DNA of 64,000 bases from Zymoseptoria tritici IPO323 (GCF_000219625.1 NC_018205.1:682001-746000); one strand, 5' to 3'; counted from the first letter of the stretch, positions 42,986-54,715 are shown. The notes: a model not told the origin generated them from the letters alone. Made by a program: numbers and translations.

Positions 42986-45670
42986 GGTCGTTGAGCTGGG
43001 GACCTGATCAAAATCAGCAGGTGCTCGGCGGTACTTGTGAGGCGGAGGAGGCGTACTTGCAAGGCAAAGGACGCATCGACAATGAGCAATGCAGACGTTT
43101 GTTGTTTGCGGCGCGCATGAGCCGGAATGCGGAAGGAAGCGGGGCGCCCCAGCTTCTGGAACTTAGTAATTCTTGGCGAGACTGCATGCGTCGTCTTGCA
43201 CGTCACGCTTCGCGCGATGCTGTAGATCAAGCTGACTTCAAAAGATGACGGGCAAGTTGGCTGCGACAGACAATGGTCAACTTGGTTTCGACATCCATGA
43301 GCTTGATAGACAATCTGACTTCGGTGACCAGAAATCCAGAAACTTGGTCGGCAAGTCGACGCCGGTGGCGATGAGCTTGAGAAAGGATGCGATGGAGTCG
43401 AGGAAAGCGAGCAGTTCTGATGCCACGCTGCGCTTTCACAGCCATCGCGACCTCAACGTGCGCGATCGAATGCCAATGGAAGACGCCGTCGGACGAACGT
43501 GCATACGCGTTCCCATCTTTCTCCTCGTTCTCAGCAACTTCACCGCTGCTCGTCCTCTTCAACTTCAGATTATCGCTGCTGCAGAGAGACTTTGAGCACA
43601 GCCTCACGCCGCGCAATGATGCCCACTGCATGCTCACCAAATCGATTCGAGCTCGCGGTATCACTCAGTCTGTGACTCGCAGACATGGCCTCGTCCGGTT
43701 CCCGGAGTCCCTTTCATAAGGTTGTGCCAATGCGCGAGAAACTCGTCAAAAAGTTTCGCTGACCTTGAATCGTGGCCCGTTACAGCGAAGGCGGACGACT
43801 TGGAATGTGATTGAGTCCTGAATTATCCATTTCTCGCAACCGGAGAACGGAGGCATTGTTCTCGGATAGTATGAGTGTTGTAGTACTTCTTGGTGCCGGC
43901 CGACGACCAGTCCAGAACTGACCTGTCCGCTCAGATGCGAGTCCGTACAAATCCTTCTCTTGATGTGATCCCGCGCTCTTCTCTTCCCGCATTTGACCAT
44001 CTTCGATCTTCGCAGCACCGTCGTGCTGTAGAGAAGCCTCCACAAGTTGCTTCGTGTCGTTCCGTACCCGTGCGGGAGAGCTGTACAAATGAAGACTGTA
44101 GAGGCGTAGACAATCGGATCACCGAGTTCTTGGCTTCAGATGTTGTAGACGCAAATCTCGTCTCGCGTCTCTTCGGGTTGTCGATGAACTCGCTCCGGAA
44201 TGCTCAGCGGTCAGGCATGGATTGGTGTCGAGGCGCGGCGAGGCATGCGACCGAGGATACTCTGAAACTCTATCCTCCAAGTAAATCAGCGACGAATCGA
44301 AAGGATGGCTTGCCGCATGCATAACGGTAGAGGCGGGTGGTGCGCATAACTTACAGACGCCGACCTTCGCGGGAGGAGAACTCGAGTGAATGTAGTCCTC
44401 GTCACGTGTTATGTTGATGCCTTAATTTCTGCCTGATCCTCAAGCTACATCCACCGGTCTGATGAATAATGGCTGAAAAGTGACCTTCTGTAAACCCACC
44501 AACATCAACACCACCACCACAACCGATATACATTAATCTGTTTAGTGGGATCGATAGAAAAAGTGATTGCGGTCACAGCAATGTAATTATCATACATGCG
44601 CGACGTTGTGTTGTCTCACAACTAATTAATCCAAAAGCCCACCCCCAAGCCGGAGCCCTGCAGCTGAATCAATCGGCCCTCTGCAGATTCACCACTAACA
44701 CCAACATCACGGCGCGACCTGCGCGTCTGTTTGATGAGGGTAAACGAGACACGCTGATCATCCTTTGTGTAGGAGACACCAGCGATTTCCACCTCCTTTA
44801 GTCCAAAAACGCCCACTGGCCACAGACGACGGCGACGGCGACATCTCAGAATCGCACCTCGACTCGCATGCGGCTGTGGATTGACCTCAAGATCACTTCC
44901 ACCAGCAATTGCAAAGCCATACAGGCTGCGCTTCGTGCAGGATATCAAGTTTTCGAAAATTCACCATCATGGCCGGTTCAGACGTCGAGATCGGCAAGCG
45001 GGGGAAGAGGAGGGGGAAAACAGCAAAACACGGCCGAATTGGCTAAAGAACGCCACGGATTGCACAGGGTCCGAGGTGTGGAACATTGGTTGCATGCACG
45101 ACAGCTTCGGGTATTTTGATCGAGCAGACGCACACGTACAGATCGGGCGACGCAGTCCCTTGTTCCACAGCACTCGAGAAAGATGCCGAGTGCTGGAAAG
45201 ACTGAGGTTCTTGCTGGGTTCTTCGGCGACTGAGGTGTTGTGAACGAACGGCTCTCTCCTTCATTTATCTCAACTTTCACAATGAAACCTTCAACGGCTC
45301 CGAGCAATAGTCGCGCGAGCCGCAGAGTGCATGGCCACACGCGGCGCAGGAGCCCCTGCCGCCTGCGACGCTGCTGGCCGGCTGCAGTCGATGCACCGCG
45401 CCGACTACGCAGATGTCAGGTTGGCCGACGTGGGGGTAGAGCAGATCGAGTGGGCGGAATGGGCGGTGCGGGTGGGAATGGGAGCAAGGTCTATGCAGCA
45501 GCTGGAGACTCATCTCGGTTGCAGGATCAGCGTTGTCGTCGTGTGTCACCTCGACCATGTACAATCCTATTATCCCATGACCCGCTAGCGCTGAGTGCGA
45601 CGGCGGGAGTGATGATGATTGATGGTGAGGTAATGATGGCACTCACCTTGCCGATTAGGACATGACTATA
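42986..45670. other. decayed genic DNA, no assigned gene
   Basis: Frames up to 145 codons on both strands (43227-43664 minus, 43890-44324 plus, 44881-45243 plus) without motifs. Around 44400-44640 composition is more AT-rich, with CAACACCACCACC-type runs, like an intergenic spacer. Confidence 0.3.
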
Positions 45671-45705
45671 ATAACTTCTCGCCCTTTCTCTTGTTGAGAA
45701 GTTAT
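45671..45705. promoter_or_regulatory. 10-bp perfect palindrome upstream of a small gene
   Basis: ATAACTTCTC and GAGAAGTTAT separated by 15 nt, 77 bp before the ATG at 45782. Possible operator or upstream stem; the spacing is too wide for a simple dyad site, and its role is inferred from position only. Confidence 0.35.
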
Positions 45706-45781
45706 CATTGCCACAACCGTCCATCTTCAACATCCATCTTTGCTCAATACGACTTTCCCGGCCACCAATCCAACACACATT

Positions 45782-46174
45782 ATGGTTCCACCGCCCGTCG
45801 AGCTGCCCGCCGAACCCATGGCCGCATTCGACAACCTCACCACTACGACGGCGAACATCAATCCAGATGTGGACATCAATCCAGATGAGGACACTAGCTC
45901 AGATGAGGACAAACCATTCAAGCCATATGAGGACAGCAACTCGGATAAGGACATCAAACCAGATGCTAACATCAAATCAAAAGAACGTCGTCCTATCAAG
46001 CAAGACCAACATTTCGTCATCGACCACCGCCCCGTCAAGTTCAAAGGTCCCACACCAACACACAGAATCATTAAGCGAGGAGGCCAACCGCCATCCAACG
46101 CCGCTACTCATCGTGCCTCCCACTTTGACGAGTCATCGTTCGTCTACACCTCGGGCTTCCGCCCACCGCCCTAA
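45782..46174 (+). CDS. small acidic-repeat protein, possibly read further
   Basis: ATG in a reasonable context, 130 codons, TAA at 46172-46174. The middle carries imperfect 6-8-residue repeats (INPDVD, INPDED, TSSDED, KPYED, SNSDKD, IKPDAN) from an 18-bp DNA unit, followed by a basic region (HRPVKFKGPTPTHRIIKRGG). The same frame continues for 78 codons after the TAA (to 46411) with protein-like sequence (YSVKRTLLPSGFTVPEFLQA), so the stop may be a recent mutation. Function unknown. It is one of the better gene candidates in the region. Confidence 0.45.
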   Translation: MVPPPVELPAEPMAAFDNLTTTTANINPDVDINPDEDTSSDEDKPFKPYEDSNSDKDIKPDANIKSKERRPIKQDQHFVIDHRPVKFKGPTPTHRIIKRGGQPPSNAATHRASHFDESSFVYTSGFRPPP

Positions 46175-46583
46175 GTGCCTTTGAGAACGGGATGGTACTT
46201 CGCCCGCCGGTGCGACCTAGACCGCGCGTACAGCGTCAAACGCACCCTACTGCCGAGTGGGTTCACGGTGCCGGAATTCCTGCAGGCAGAGGATGTGTGG
46301 GATCTAAGGCAGGCGGGGGATAAGAGAGTGTCGGGCATCTCGGTCGTGTTCTATGCTGGCGCGGAGGAGAATGGAAGTGTGGATTTAGAAGAAGAGGCGA
46401 AACAGTTCTAGAGATTGAAAGAGTAGATAGGATGGTCTAAGAAATTGTTAAGGTGCCTGATTAATCAGGTTGAGGGTATGTTCTTTTCCTGTCGACCCTC
46501 TTTCGTAGCTCCTGCTAACGGTCTTGGAGGAACACAGCTCGTCCCCGACGAGAGGCATCTTGCGCAAGTTGCCACCATTTTCG

Positions 46584-46686
46584 TACGAGGAAAGAGGGAA
46601 GCGGAATCTATGTTAAAACATTTCATTATACGAGGGAAGAGGGAAATTGAATCCATAGAAAACAGAATCTATGTCAAAACATCCCA
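46584..46686 (+). repeat. imperfect direct repeat
   Basis: TACGAGGAAAGAGGGAAGC followed by GGAATCTATGTTAAAACAT recurs as TACGAGGGAAGAGGGAAA, with AGAATCTATGTCAAAACAT after a small insertion. No gene association. Confidence 0.6.
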
Positions 46687-46737
46687 AAACATGTCATCTC
46701 TCCACATCTCCCGGCCTTGATCGATTGCTTACGCCGG

Positions 46738-46796
46738 CTCGCTCTCTCTCTCTTACTCCCTCTCTCTCCCTCTCTCTCCCCACTCTCTCCTCGCTT
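46738..46796 (+). repeat. CT-rich microsatellite
   Basis: CTCTCTCT-type low complexity, nearly pure pyrimidine, in an intergenic-looking stretch. Confidence 0.8.
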
Positions 46797-47909
46797 ACTT
46801 AAAGGTCTCACACACAAAATCTACTCCTAATTGAGTTTCGAGGTACGCTTAGTTCAGACCACCAGCTAAAACGAATCAAGATCACACTTATTGTGGAGCA
46901 TAAGCTTGTTAAAAAGTCAACCAGCACGCATCAAAATCACGGTGTAGAGAGCAAGTTTAACGGCAAAGCATCCTCCGCGGCTTTCCGCCCGAAAGCGGCT
47001 TTCTTAGAGAAAAGCCTCCGCTTCGTCCCTAGAACTAGAATAATCGCACTTACCTGAACTTTAATCTTAAGAATGGCCACCTAGTGAAGCATCAGACACA
47101 AGAAGGGCGCTTTGTAGCAGCGGGCGACTCGGCAGGAAAGTCTCAACCCTCAATCAGATGGAACAACTTGATAATAAGCATTTCGCTACAGCCGAAAACG
47201 AAGCAGCAATGCTTCAGCTGATTCCCGAACGCCCAGACCTTGCGCACAAGGAGTTCGCTATGATGAGGAGTGGCAGATGACCGATCTCGGGTCGATCAAC
47301 TTGCACCTCCGCAATCGTGGGTACTGAAGCGACAGTGGAGACTTGCGGCGTATGTCCTGAGACATGTGAATCCTTCGTTGAGCTGCGGCGGAGTCGACAG
47401 CGGGTCTGCTGTTAGCTGTCGAGAACGCGGACATGTCTCTCGAAAGACATTTGTTGGCTTTGTGCTCTTCAAATCCAGCCACTCAGTGATCTTGAGCCCA
47501 TTGTCGGATCCCGCATCCTTCGATGATGGCGTGCGATGCGTACACAAAAAAGCAGGAGGAATGCCAACGGTAGTCGGTCCTCGATGTGGCTGCGGACAAG
47601 CAGAGACCGAGGATTCTGCGCGCGGCGTGTAGGAGAGGGCTGTGCGTTGTACGATTCTCGACCGTATTGAAGGCGGCGATTCAACGGGCGAGCATATCGA
47701 CCTGCCGCGCGGAAATTTATCCGAGGGACAAGGATCTTCGGGCCCGGTCTGGGCTGCCGATTTCTGCGCATTCCTAATCAAGCTAGCGCGGGGAACGCTG
47801 ACTCACACCAGCTCAAAGCAACACCGCCGCGCCGCCTACATCTCACCTCAATGCCACCACGACCTTTACCTATCAACAGAGCACTTTCCGCATAGCCATC
47901 ATCGACAAA
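46797..47909. other. no recognised gene
   Basis: 46800-47240 has few open frames and looks intergenic. 47258-47781 has overlapping frames on both strands without motifs. Confidence 0.35.
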
Positions 47910-48551
47910 TGCCTCCAAGCCAGCGACTTACCCGCTCCGCGACCGCGAGGCTCATCGCCGGCGACAACGACAACACCGCCCACCCATCCGCCTTATGGGC
48001 GACCGCTACACCCGCGCTCCGCAAGCGCAAGGCCCTCGCCGAGCCTTCGAGCGTACAACGAGCCATGTTCTCGGAATCACTCAGCTAGTGGACAGCACTC
48101 CGGCACACTCCCAGCCCACATCGTCTTCCACAGACTACGAATCGAGCAATCATCGAGAACGAAGAAGAACTTCGAGCGCGGCGGAAATGTACGTGTCACC
48201 GGTGCTTTAAGAGCATCTGAACCAGTGTTGAAACACGATACCGTCGAAGCAGTCTGGAAGATCCTACCGCGCGACACAGAACTCCGCACATCTCGAGACC
48301 GGAAACTTTCGGCGATGGACACGGCCACGGTGGCACAACAGACATATTTCGCACGCGAGTTGGAATATCGCCAATCAAAGGACAAAGTTCTTGCTGTTCG
48401 CCTCTTACCTCATCTCTCTTGCGGACTGTCGAGCAACAAGCGACTCCACCGCAGTCCCTGCCCGGCGACAATGAATCCGCGAATCCCACAACTTCACACT
48501 CCGGGTGTAGGAAACTCGGACAATGATGCAGAAGGAGATGGTCCAGACTGA
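47910..48551 (+). pseudogene. decayed basic protein gene
   Basis: ATG at 47910 starts MPPSQRLTRSATARLIAGDN, a basic N-terminus of nuclear type. It stops at 48086-48088, while other plus frames stay protein-like: 47995-48210 (STPAHSQPTSSSTDYESSNH) and 48225-48551 (DTATVAQQTYFARELEYRQS). Successive frame changes suggest indel decay, or introns. Function unknown. Confidence 0.35.
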
Positions 48552-48608
48552 AAGAGATGGTGCAGAAGGAGATTCCGCAGAAGGAGATGGTGCAAAAAGG
48601 AGATGGTG
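48527..48608 (+). repeat. imperfect GCAGAAGGAGATGGT repeats
   Basis: About five to six units of 12-21 bp around GAGATGGT-CAGAAGGAG. They generate Cys/Ser/Phe-rich frames on the minus strand that are likely not genes. Confidence 0.6.
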
Positions 48609-49730
48609 GTGGGACACGTGCAAAGAGGTGGTGAAAACTTGGCTGGACACATCCAACGGTCGTTGGGAATTGGTGCTTGCCGCCGCCGAACAGGCCCTGC
48701 ATCTCATCCTCGTCGTCGACTTTAGCGTCCGCCACCAGACTCGTTTGCTCGGACCGTCGCAGCACAGTTCCGAACACAGCCGGACACGATCGATACACTT
48801 TTTGAAATGCCAATCCTTGATTTCTCCCAGCAGTCCATTGCAGCGGACAATCCGGCCGTACTCTTCGGCCGTTGCGGTGTAGTGGAGTGGATATTGGGCA
48901 GTTTGGTGTCCTTCGGATACTCCGCCTTTCTGCCGAGCTCGACAGCAACAACCCACCCGCTTCAGCGATTCACGCACTGTTTCTCCACTCCAGGATGTCC
49001 CGCTGCCTTGATCGATCGCCCAAGAACATGTGCAGCTCACTTAGCTCTTGCATCCTTTGGCGGTGGTCACGATGCGCTGTTGTAAGGCAACAGTTGATTG
49101 CAGCTCATGTCACGACTTGACGTCTTCTTCGTGGATCTGGAACAAACATCAACCATATTTCGCAGCATTTCCCATTTTGACAGAATTCAAATGCCATACG
49201 ATCAGCACTGCTTGAGAGGAGAAGCAGATATCATGCCCCACCCGCACCCCTCGCCGTGCCCGTCGTCCCTCTCCCCCTCCCAGTCCCCTGCCCACCAACA
49301 CCCGTATACCCACTCCTCGTCCCTCCTCTCGTACTCCCCCTCCTCCCCACCCCACATCGTCGGCGGGATGGGGGTCTTGCATCGGTGGGTTTGGTCGGGT
49401 GATGAAGAGAACCAGGCTCCTAGTATGTGAGCTCGTATACTTACCTCTACCGCTCCATTACTAACCGGTGTGCGAATACAGAGAGCTCACTCGCCAAAGT
49501 CCCCTACTACCACTTCAAACGCTCGACAGTCTGAGAGGATGATGATGTTTTCGCCCTTTCGGTGGGAATGCTCGGGACAACCAAAGCGATTGCCTTTGAT
49601 TTTCTCTTTCTAGAGATGCGGACAGGGAGCCCGCACCGATCGAACGTGCCCGCTTCAGGGACGACCTACCTTTTCCTACATTCCCTTCCAGCAACTCTCC
49701 AACCTCCTCGCACAACAGCCTTTCATCGGA
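48609..49730. other. no assigned gene; pyrimidine-rich tract
   Basis: A minus-strand frame (48405-49040) spans this area but is partly repeat-derived. 49235-49345 is C/T-rich low complexity. Nothing recognised. Confidence 0.3.
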
Positions 49731-50283
49731 GTGAGGCACGGTGTCTCTTTTCATTGGAAGTCGAGTTCTGGTCTACCTCGGAGGAAGCAGTACAAAACTC
49801 GATTCCCTAGCTGTCACCTGCTCGACATCTTCCGCTACAAGGCTCGCCTCGCCCATCGCGCCCATCTCACCCACCACCGTCTCCACTGCGATTACACGCC
49901 ACATCTACGCACGTGCAGAACACGAACAACGTCAAAGCTCGTCTCCTACCACCACCGCCACGATGTCTCGCCATCTCCACCGCAGCCTTTTTCCGCCGTA
50001 CACGCGGGGTCACTTCACACTCTACAGGCCGCAGCAGGCATGCGTTGTCCGCGCACCGGCACTTCTCCGAAAGATGACGACGTTCCTGCGAAATTTAGCC
50101 GTACTCCTCGAGGTACATCGGAGTGGGAGATTGCGCATGCCAAGATACGCAGAACTGGACACAACATTTGGCGCGGAAGTTGGGCCTCCGAAGGGCGCCA
50201 TGGAAACAAATCAAGTCGATGATGATCTGCCCTCGCCTTGGTCTCTCTTTATCGTCATGGACATACACGCCCGACCGGTCTAG
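49731..50283 (+). pseudogene. coding-like region in two frames
   Basis: Frames 49731-50222 and 49741-50283 overlap. The first looks coding near its end (SEWEIAHAKIRRTGHNIWRG) and the second near RYAELDTTFGAEVGPPKGAM. Frameshift decay is likely. The 5' end shares a diverged duplicate with 51304-51375. Confidence 0.25.
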
Positions 50284-50524
50284 AGGCGAGCGATTCTCTC
50301 CGTGTACCGCGACGGCGTCTGATCTCTAGCGAGCAAATTGCGCAGGAAGTTGTCCAGGAGCTCTCGGTCTCAAAGCCCAACGACACTGAGGACAAGCTCT
50401 CACGTTCACCATCTCAGCGATCCAGCCATCCGCCACTGCACCTACTGGTACGACAGCTGAAAAACCCAACCCTACGGGCAATCGCGAGGAGGATATGAAC
50501 GACTAACAAGCAAGCGTTCAAGAA

Positions 50525-50911
50525 TTGTTCGACGCTTTGCTGCGTAGAATGAGACTTCAAGTCGCCAAACTCGGGGCGGACCACCAAGCGCTACGAGCTG
50601 CCCAGAGGGTGCAATGCGGGATCCAACCGATCTTGGAAACAAAAGCCGGATTGAACGTCGGAGAGATGACGATAGTAGAGCGGAAAAATGTCAGGAGTCG
50701 AAGGACTTTCGTCAAAACGGAAAGAGAGTGCATCAGCTGTGGGAATCCATTCGCGGTTGGCACGACGGACCTAACATTGGCTACAGAGTCGATGCTAATA
50801 AGCCAGTTTGGAGCGATAACTACGATGGGAGAGGTGAGCCATTATCCCCTCGCTCGGCCTGCGAGAGGAGAGACTGACATCAAGAGTGGGAGTACATTGA
50901 CAAAGCCATAG
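50525..50911 (+). CDS. hypothetical ORF, 128 codons
   Basis: Helical N-terminus (FDALLRRMRLQVAKLGADHQ, then ALRAAQRVQCGI), a common pattern in fungal proteins with a short coiled coil, and a CISCG motif. No clear family. A second plus frame overlaps from 50614. Confidence 0.25.
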   Translation: MFDALLRRMRLQVAKLGADHQALRAAQRVQCGIQPILETKAGLNVGEMTIVERKNVRSRRTFVKTERECISCGNPFAVGTTDLTLATESMLISQFGAITTMGEVSHYPLARPARGETDIKSGSTLTKP

Positions 50912-51752
50912 CAACAAGGACTTACGATTTGCATGTTCCAACCTGTTTGTATTCCAGATTCCATGTTCTGCTCTTGCTTGCTAGGGCCATCATAGATGCT
51001 CTTCCTTCCTCGCTGGTTGGCGAAGAATCTGTTTCCGGCGTGAACCTACTTTCGGAGATACCGTAAATCGATGGACTGGCATGAATGTACATTGTTGTGG
51101 ACATCCGGCTTGTGACACTACAATGCGTAGCAGATAGCTCCGTCTTTGTTTAATACAGCAGATTTCAAAAACCAAAGCATTTGGGCATCCGGACTTCTTC
51201 GGACCAGCCGCGTACCAGCTGTCGTGTATAGTGGCTGGTTATGAACATGGAGGGCGTCGATCGAACCATGTCCGCTTGTTCGTACGACCTATCTTCACAT
51301 GGATTCCAGCAACTTACACAACAGCCTTCCATCGGAGTAAGGCACACGGTGTCTTCTTTCATTTGGAGGACGAAACCCGACCTCCTTCCGTGTAGCGACG
51401 ATCTTCGAGCATGATCCATCATCTCATCGGCACCGAGCAAGTCGCATGCTATGCAGTCGACTGACCGGGCAAGGTGACTGTGACTTGCGTCAGGTATCCA
51501 TCTCCCAGGCCTGCGACATCACACACACGTTGACGTGAGTCTCAATCTCACCGCAGACGAATGGTCTTTGATTTCAGCACCGAGCATCAAGGAAGTCGTC
51601 TCTCCCTCGCAGCAGGGAAGCTTTTGATGGGAATTGCTGGACCTGTAATAGAGCAATTGCATTGGGCGGGCGGGGGCATCTCGAACATGACCTTTGTGGG
51701 TCGCAATGCAGACGAGTGTTGCAAAAAACCATCCTAAAATTGCAAAGCATGC
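50912..51752. other. no assigned gene; diverged copy of 49690-49760
   Basis: 51304-51375 resembles 49690-49760 (CAGCAACT, ACAACAGCCTT, CATCGGAGT, GGCAC, GGTGTCT, TTTCATT in the same order). Other frames are short. Confidence 0.4.
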
Positions 51753-52130
51753 ATGCCAGGAGAGGTGGGTGGGTGTCACGTACTCCAACCCCATCCACGC
51801 GACAGGATGGCGAAACAAGGCGCTCTCTTCATGAATGAAGACTCCGACAGCGCACCTCAGGGCCGCCTCGCCTTCGATCACGAAAGCAATTCCGCCTCTT
51901 CCGATGAGAAGGCAGCATCTTCTTCCCAGACGACGACATCAAACTCGAAGAGGCGGCCATCGAAGAAGACCTCAGCATTCCACACACTGCGTCTGCCGCA
52001 CTCCATCGTCCGGTCTGATGATCTCCTGCGAATGGACCGTGCCAGACCTGAAGAGTCTTACTTCGTGCAATCGGGAACGAACGCCAAATTTGATTCAATT
52101 CGCTTGTTTATTCTGACACACACTTCGCGC
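51753..52130 (+). CDS. hypothetical Ser-rich ORF running into microsatellites
   Basis: The frame from 51753 is protein-like up to about 52100 (Ser/Thr/Lys-rich, NEDSDSAPQGRLAFDHESNS), then becomes His-Thr dipeptides from a CA repeat. The real 3' end or an intron is probably before 52130. Confidence 0.25.
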
Positions 52131-52159
52131 TCCATCGACTGGTCGATCCAATTCCGTAC

Positions 52160-52203
<44 letters not shown>

Positions 52204-52295
52204 ACACAACTGTTCCGCCTCTCGCCCAAGCACACCACGATAAACCATCTCCACATCAAATCCAGTCTCTCCCGCACTTTGCTTTCCCTAACGCC

Positions 52296-52349
<54 letters not shown>

Positions 52350-52441
52350 GTCAATGCCACCGGCCACTCATTCATTTCCTGCCCGCACACCTCGCGCTCC
52401 ATCGACCGACCGACCGACCGACCCAGTTCCGTACAACACAA

Positions 52442-52472
<31 letters not shown>

Positions 52473-52505
52473 CCACAACACAAGTGTTCCGCCTCGCCTC
52501 GCCTC
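52118..52505 (+). repeat. duplicated cassette with CA, GT and GA microsatellites
   Basis: CTTCGCGCTCCATCGAC plus a CA array (52158-52200) recurs as CCTCGCGCTCCATCGACCGA plus a CA array (52443-52471), each followed by ACAACTGTTCCGCCTC or ACAAGTGTTCCGCCTC. A GT/GA block (52297-52350) lies between the copies. The second copy has a GACC tetranucleotide run. Confidence 0.75.
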
Positions 52506-53354
52506 GCCCACCACACACCTCCCACCCACCCCACCCACCCCACCCCTTCCTCGCCGGACTTTCCGTCAAAAACCCCAACTTGACTCTCGGCCTTCCCACA
52601 TTACACGGCGTTGCGGGAGTGAGACCTCGTTTGAGACATGCTTGTCGACCGGCGGATTGGAGGATTTCGATGTCGGTGCTGTGGCTGTGGTGGTTGCGGG
52701 GGAGGGGGGGAAGAGGGGTTCTCGTCTTGGATTGAGGCTGGGGTTAGGGTTGGAGGGCCGGTTTGGGATGATGGTGGTGGTGTTGGGTTTTGGTGGATGA
52801 TGCGGAGGGTGGAGCTGTGGAGGTTGTGGACGGTGCGGAGGGGTGATGTCGTCGTTTGGGAGATCTATCTGGAATGGACGGCTTGGGCACATTCGTTATC
52901 GTTGTCGTCGTCGTTGTAGGCTCCAGGACAGGGAGGACAGGGTACCCACGTGATGATGTTGCTGCTGGTCGATGTGCTTGCCGCTGCTGCGAGGCAATCA
53001 GCCACCTCATTCATACCCACGACATCAAATCACCGCTGCCAGGTCGACTCGATCTCACTTACCAGGCGCCTGATTCTCTTTATTGCTGTAAGTCTTCATC
53101 TTCTCTCCCCCAAGCGGCGAACGCTCCTAGCAGCGCGAACCGCGCCGCGCGTCGTGCGCCACGTCCAGCGCTTCTTTGGCTTGCAGGGTGAGCTCGGCGA
53201 CGGTGGGGCGTTGTAGATCGTATCCCTTTCTTTCCATCCCATGCCACTCGAAGAGAACCATGTCGCAAAACAAAAGAAAACCACAAACACCATACGTAGG
53301 CAGCACCTTGTCAACTCCCCACCCCGCTCCCTTTTCGAGAGACCTCAATCCCAA
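52506..53354. other. low-complexity genic-like DNA, no gene assigned
   Basis: 52640-52850 is G/T-rich on the plus strand with GGTGG runs, giving long but low-complexity frames on both strands. 53100-53350 has overlapping frames without motifs. Confidence 0.3.
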
Positions 53355-54096
53355 TCAACCACACACCTCATCGCCAGCATCCTCCTCCTCGGTAGAACGA
53401 ACCGAAGTAGAACGAAACAGGACAGTCTTCTTCTTCTTGTTGTTGCCGATAGTCTTCTTCTTGTTGCCGACAGTCTTCTTACCCGTCTTGTTGTCCGTCT
53501 TCTTCACAGAAGGAGTCATCATCATCATCTCAGCATACGCCTGGGCCTTGGATTTCAAGTCCGCCTCCTGCCACCACGACAAAAACCCCGCGGTGGGATT
53601 TGACGTAGTGGAAGGAGTTAGCCTGGAGGGAGGGGAGGGTAATGGAAGAGGGGTCGTGGAACCAGTGCAGGAAGGTGGGCTCTGCGGTGACGGTGGCGAA
53701 GGTGTCCACGGGCAGAGAGGTGTTGACGGGCTGGTGAGCGGCGGGCACGGAGGTCTTGACGGGCTTGTAGACCGTAGGGGTGGCGGGCACAGCGGTGAGA
53801 GTGGTGGTGATCTTCCTCTTCTTCTTCTGCGGGGTGAGGATGTGGGAGAAGGGGACAACGGCCTCGGCGTCGTGGGCTGTGGTGATGGAGTCGCCGTCGA
53901 GGTCCGCTAGGAAGTCCTCCTCCACGACTGACTCCTCCACGGACGCCTCGACATCGGACTCGTCTACTTCAACAACAGTACGCAAGCCAGCCTTGGGAGC
54001 CGCAACAGACCCGAGACCGTTGGCGGTAACGACGACCAGAGCTGCGGCCGACTTGTACGGACGCTTAACGGAGGGCCGCGGAGGCTGGTTCTTCAT
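53355..54096 (-). pseudogene. Lys-rich hypothetical gene with one frameshift
   Basis: ATG at 54094-54096 opens 188 codons to 53530: a basic N-terminus (QPPRPSVKRPYKSAAALVVV), acidic middle (VEASVEESVVEEDFLADLDG), KKKRK, a Thr/Pro/Val region and FLHWFHDPSSITLPSLQANS. Near 53595-53605 the coding pattern jumps by one nucleotide into SNPTAGFLSWWQEADLKSKA, then KKTDNKTGKKTVGNKKK, ending at 53355. Together about 245 residues. A one-base indel, or an unusual intron, separates the halves. Nuclear localisation is likely from the basic clusters. Family unknown. Confidence 0.45.
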
Positions 54097-54555
54097 ACCA
54101 AATGGGAGGTGAATCGTGTTGCAATAAGAGCGTGACATGGAAGATATAACCTTGGAAGACAGGCCATGGTCGGCTGGGCGAAGAATTCCGCAACAATTGT
54201 TGACGAGCAGGGATCCTCGTGAGCAGCAACACGATTGGTGATGACGGGAGAGAAGGATGGAAGGGACAGCGCGCTTGCCTGATCTGGATCTGAAGCACGA
54301 GGTGTCCTCATTTCTTCATCACCGAAGGAGATCATGTCACTGGATTTCGATGGGATACTGATGGCCGGAGTAACCTATGAAGTGTGGTGAAGGTGGGAGT
54401 GGTGGTGAGTGGTGGTGAGACGAGATTCGGGCAAGCTTGAGGATCAGATCAGGCATCAATAAATTCTTCCAGGCATCATCAGTTCTTAAAAGCGGAGACA
54501 GTTCCGTTTCCAGCTCTAAAGACTACTAGTGTAACGTTATTAGAGTAACCTCCTT
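54097..54555. other. upstream region and edge of the second RIPped block
   Basis: Ordinary composition to about 54520, then an abrupt switch to CA/TG-poor, TA-rich sequence. The sharp edge is probably an element boundary, but I could not identify a terminal repeat. Confidence 0.4.
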
Positions 54556-54715
54556 AATAGACTCCCGTCTACCCTAACATCTCCTATGTCTACGGCTACT
54601 ACCCTAATATCTTATATATCTACGTCCTCTACCCTAATATCTTATATATCTACGTCCTCTACCCTAACATCTCCTATGTTTACGGCTATTACCCTAATAT
54701 CTTCTATATTCCCGG
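54556..54715 (+). repeat. 30-bp tandem repeat, about five units
   Basis: Unit like CTACGTCCTCTACCCTAATA followed by TCTTATATAT. The unit length is a multiple of three and translates as STSSTLISYI-type decapeptides. It starts right at the RIP block edge. Confidence 0.75.

Noticed and set aside
52095..52367. ORFs of Thr-His or Val-Cys dipeptides
   Set aside because: Created by CA/GT and GA microsatellites on both strands.
54600..54700. Telomeric repeat (CCCTAA-like)
   Set aside because: CTACCCTAATATC recurs only within a 30-bp unit and lacks hexamer periodicity.
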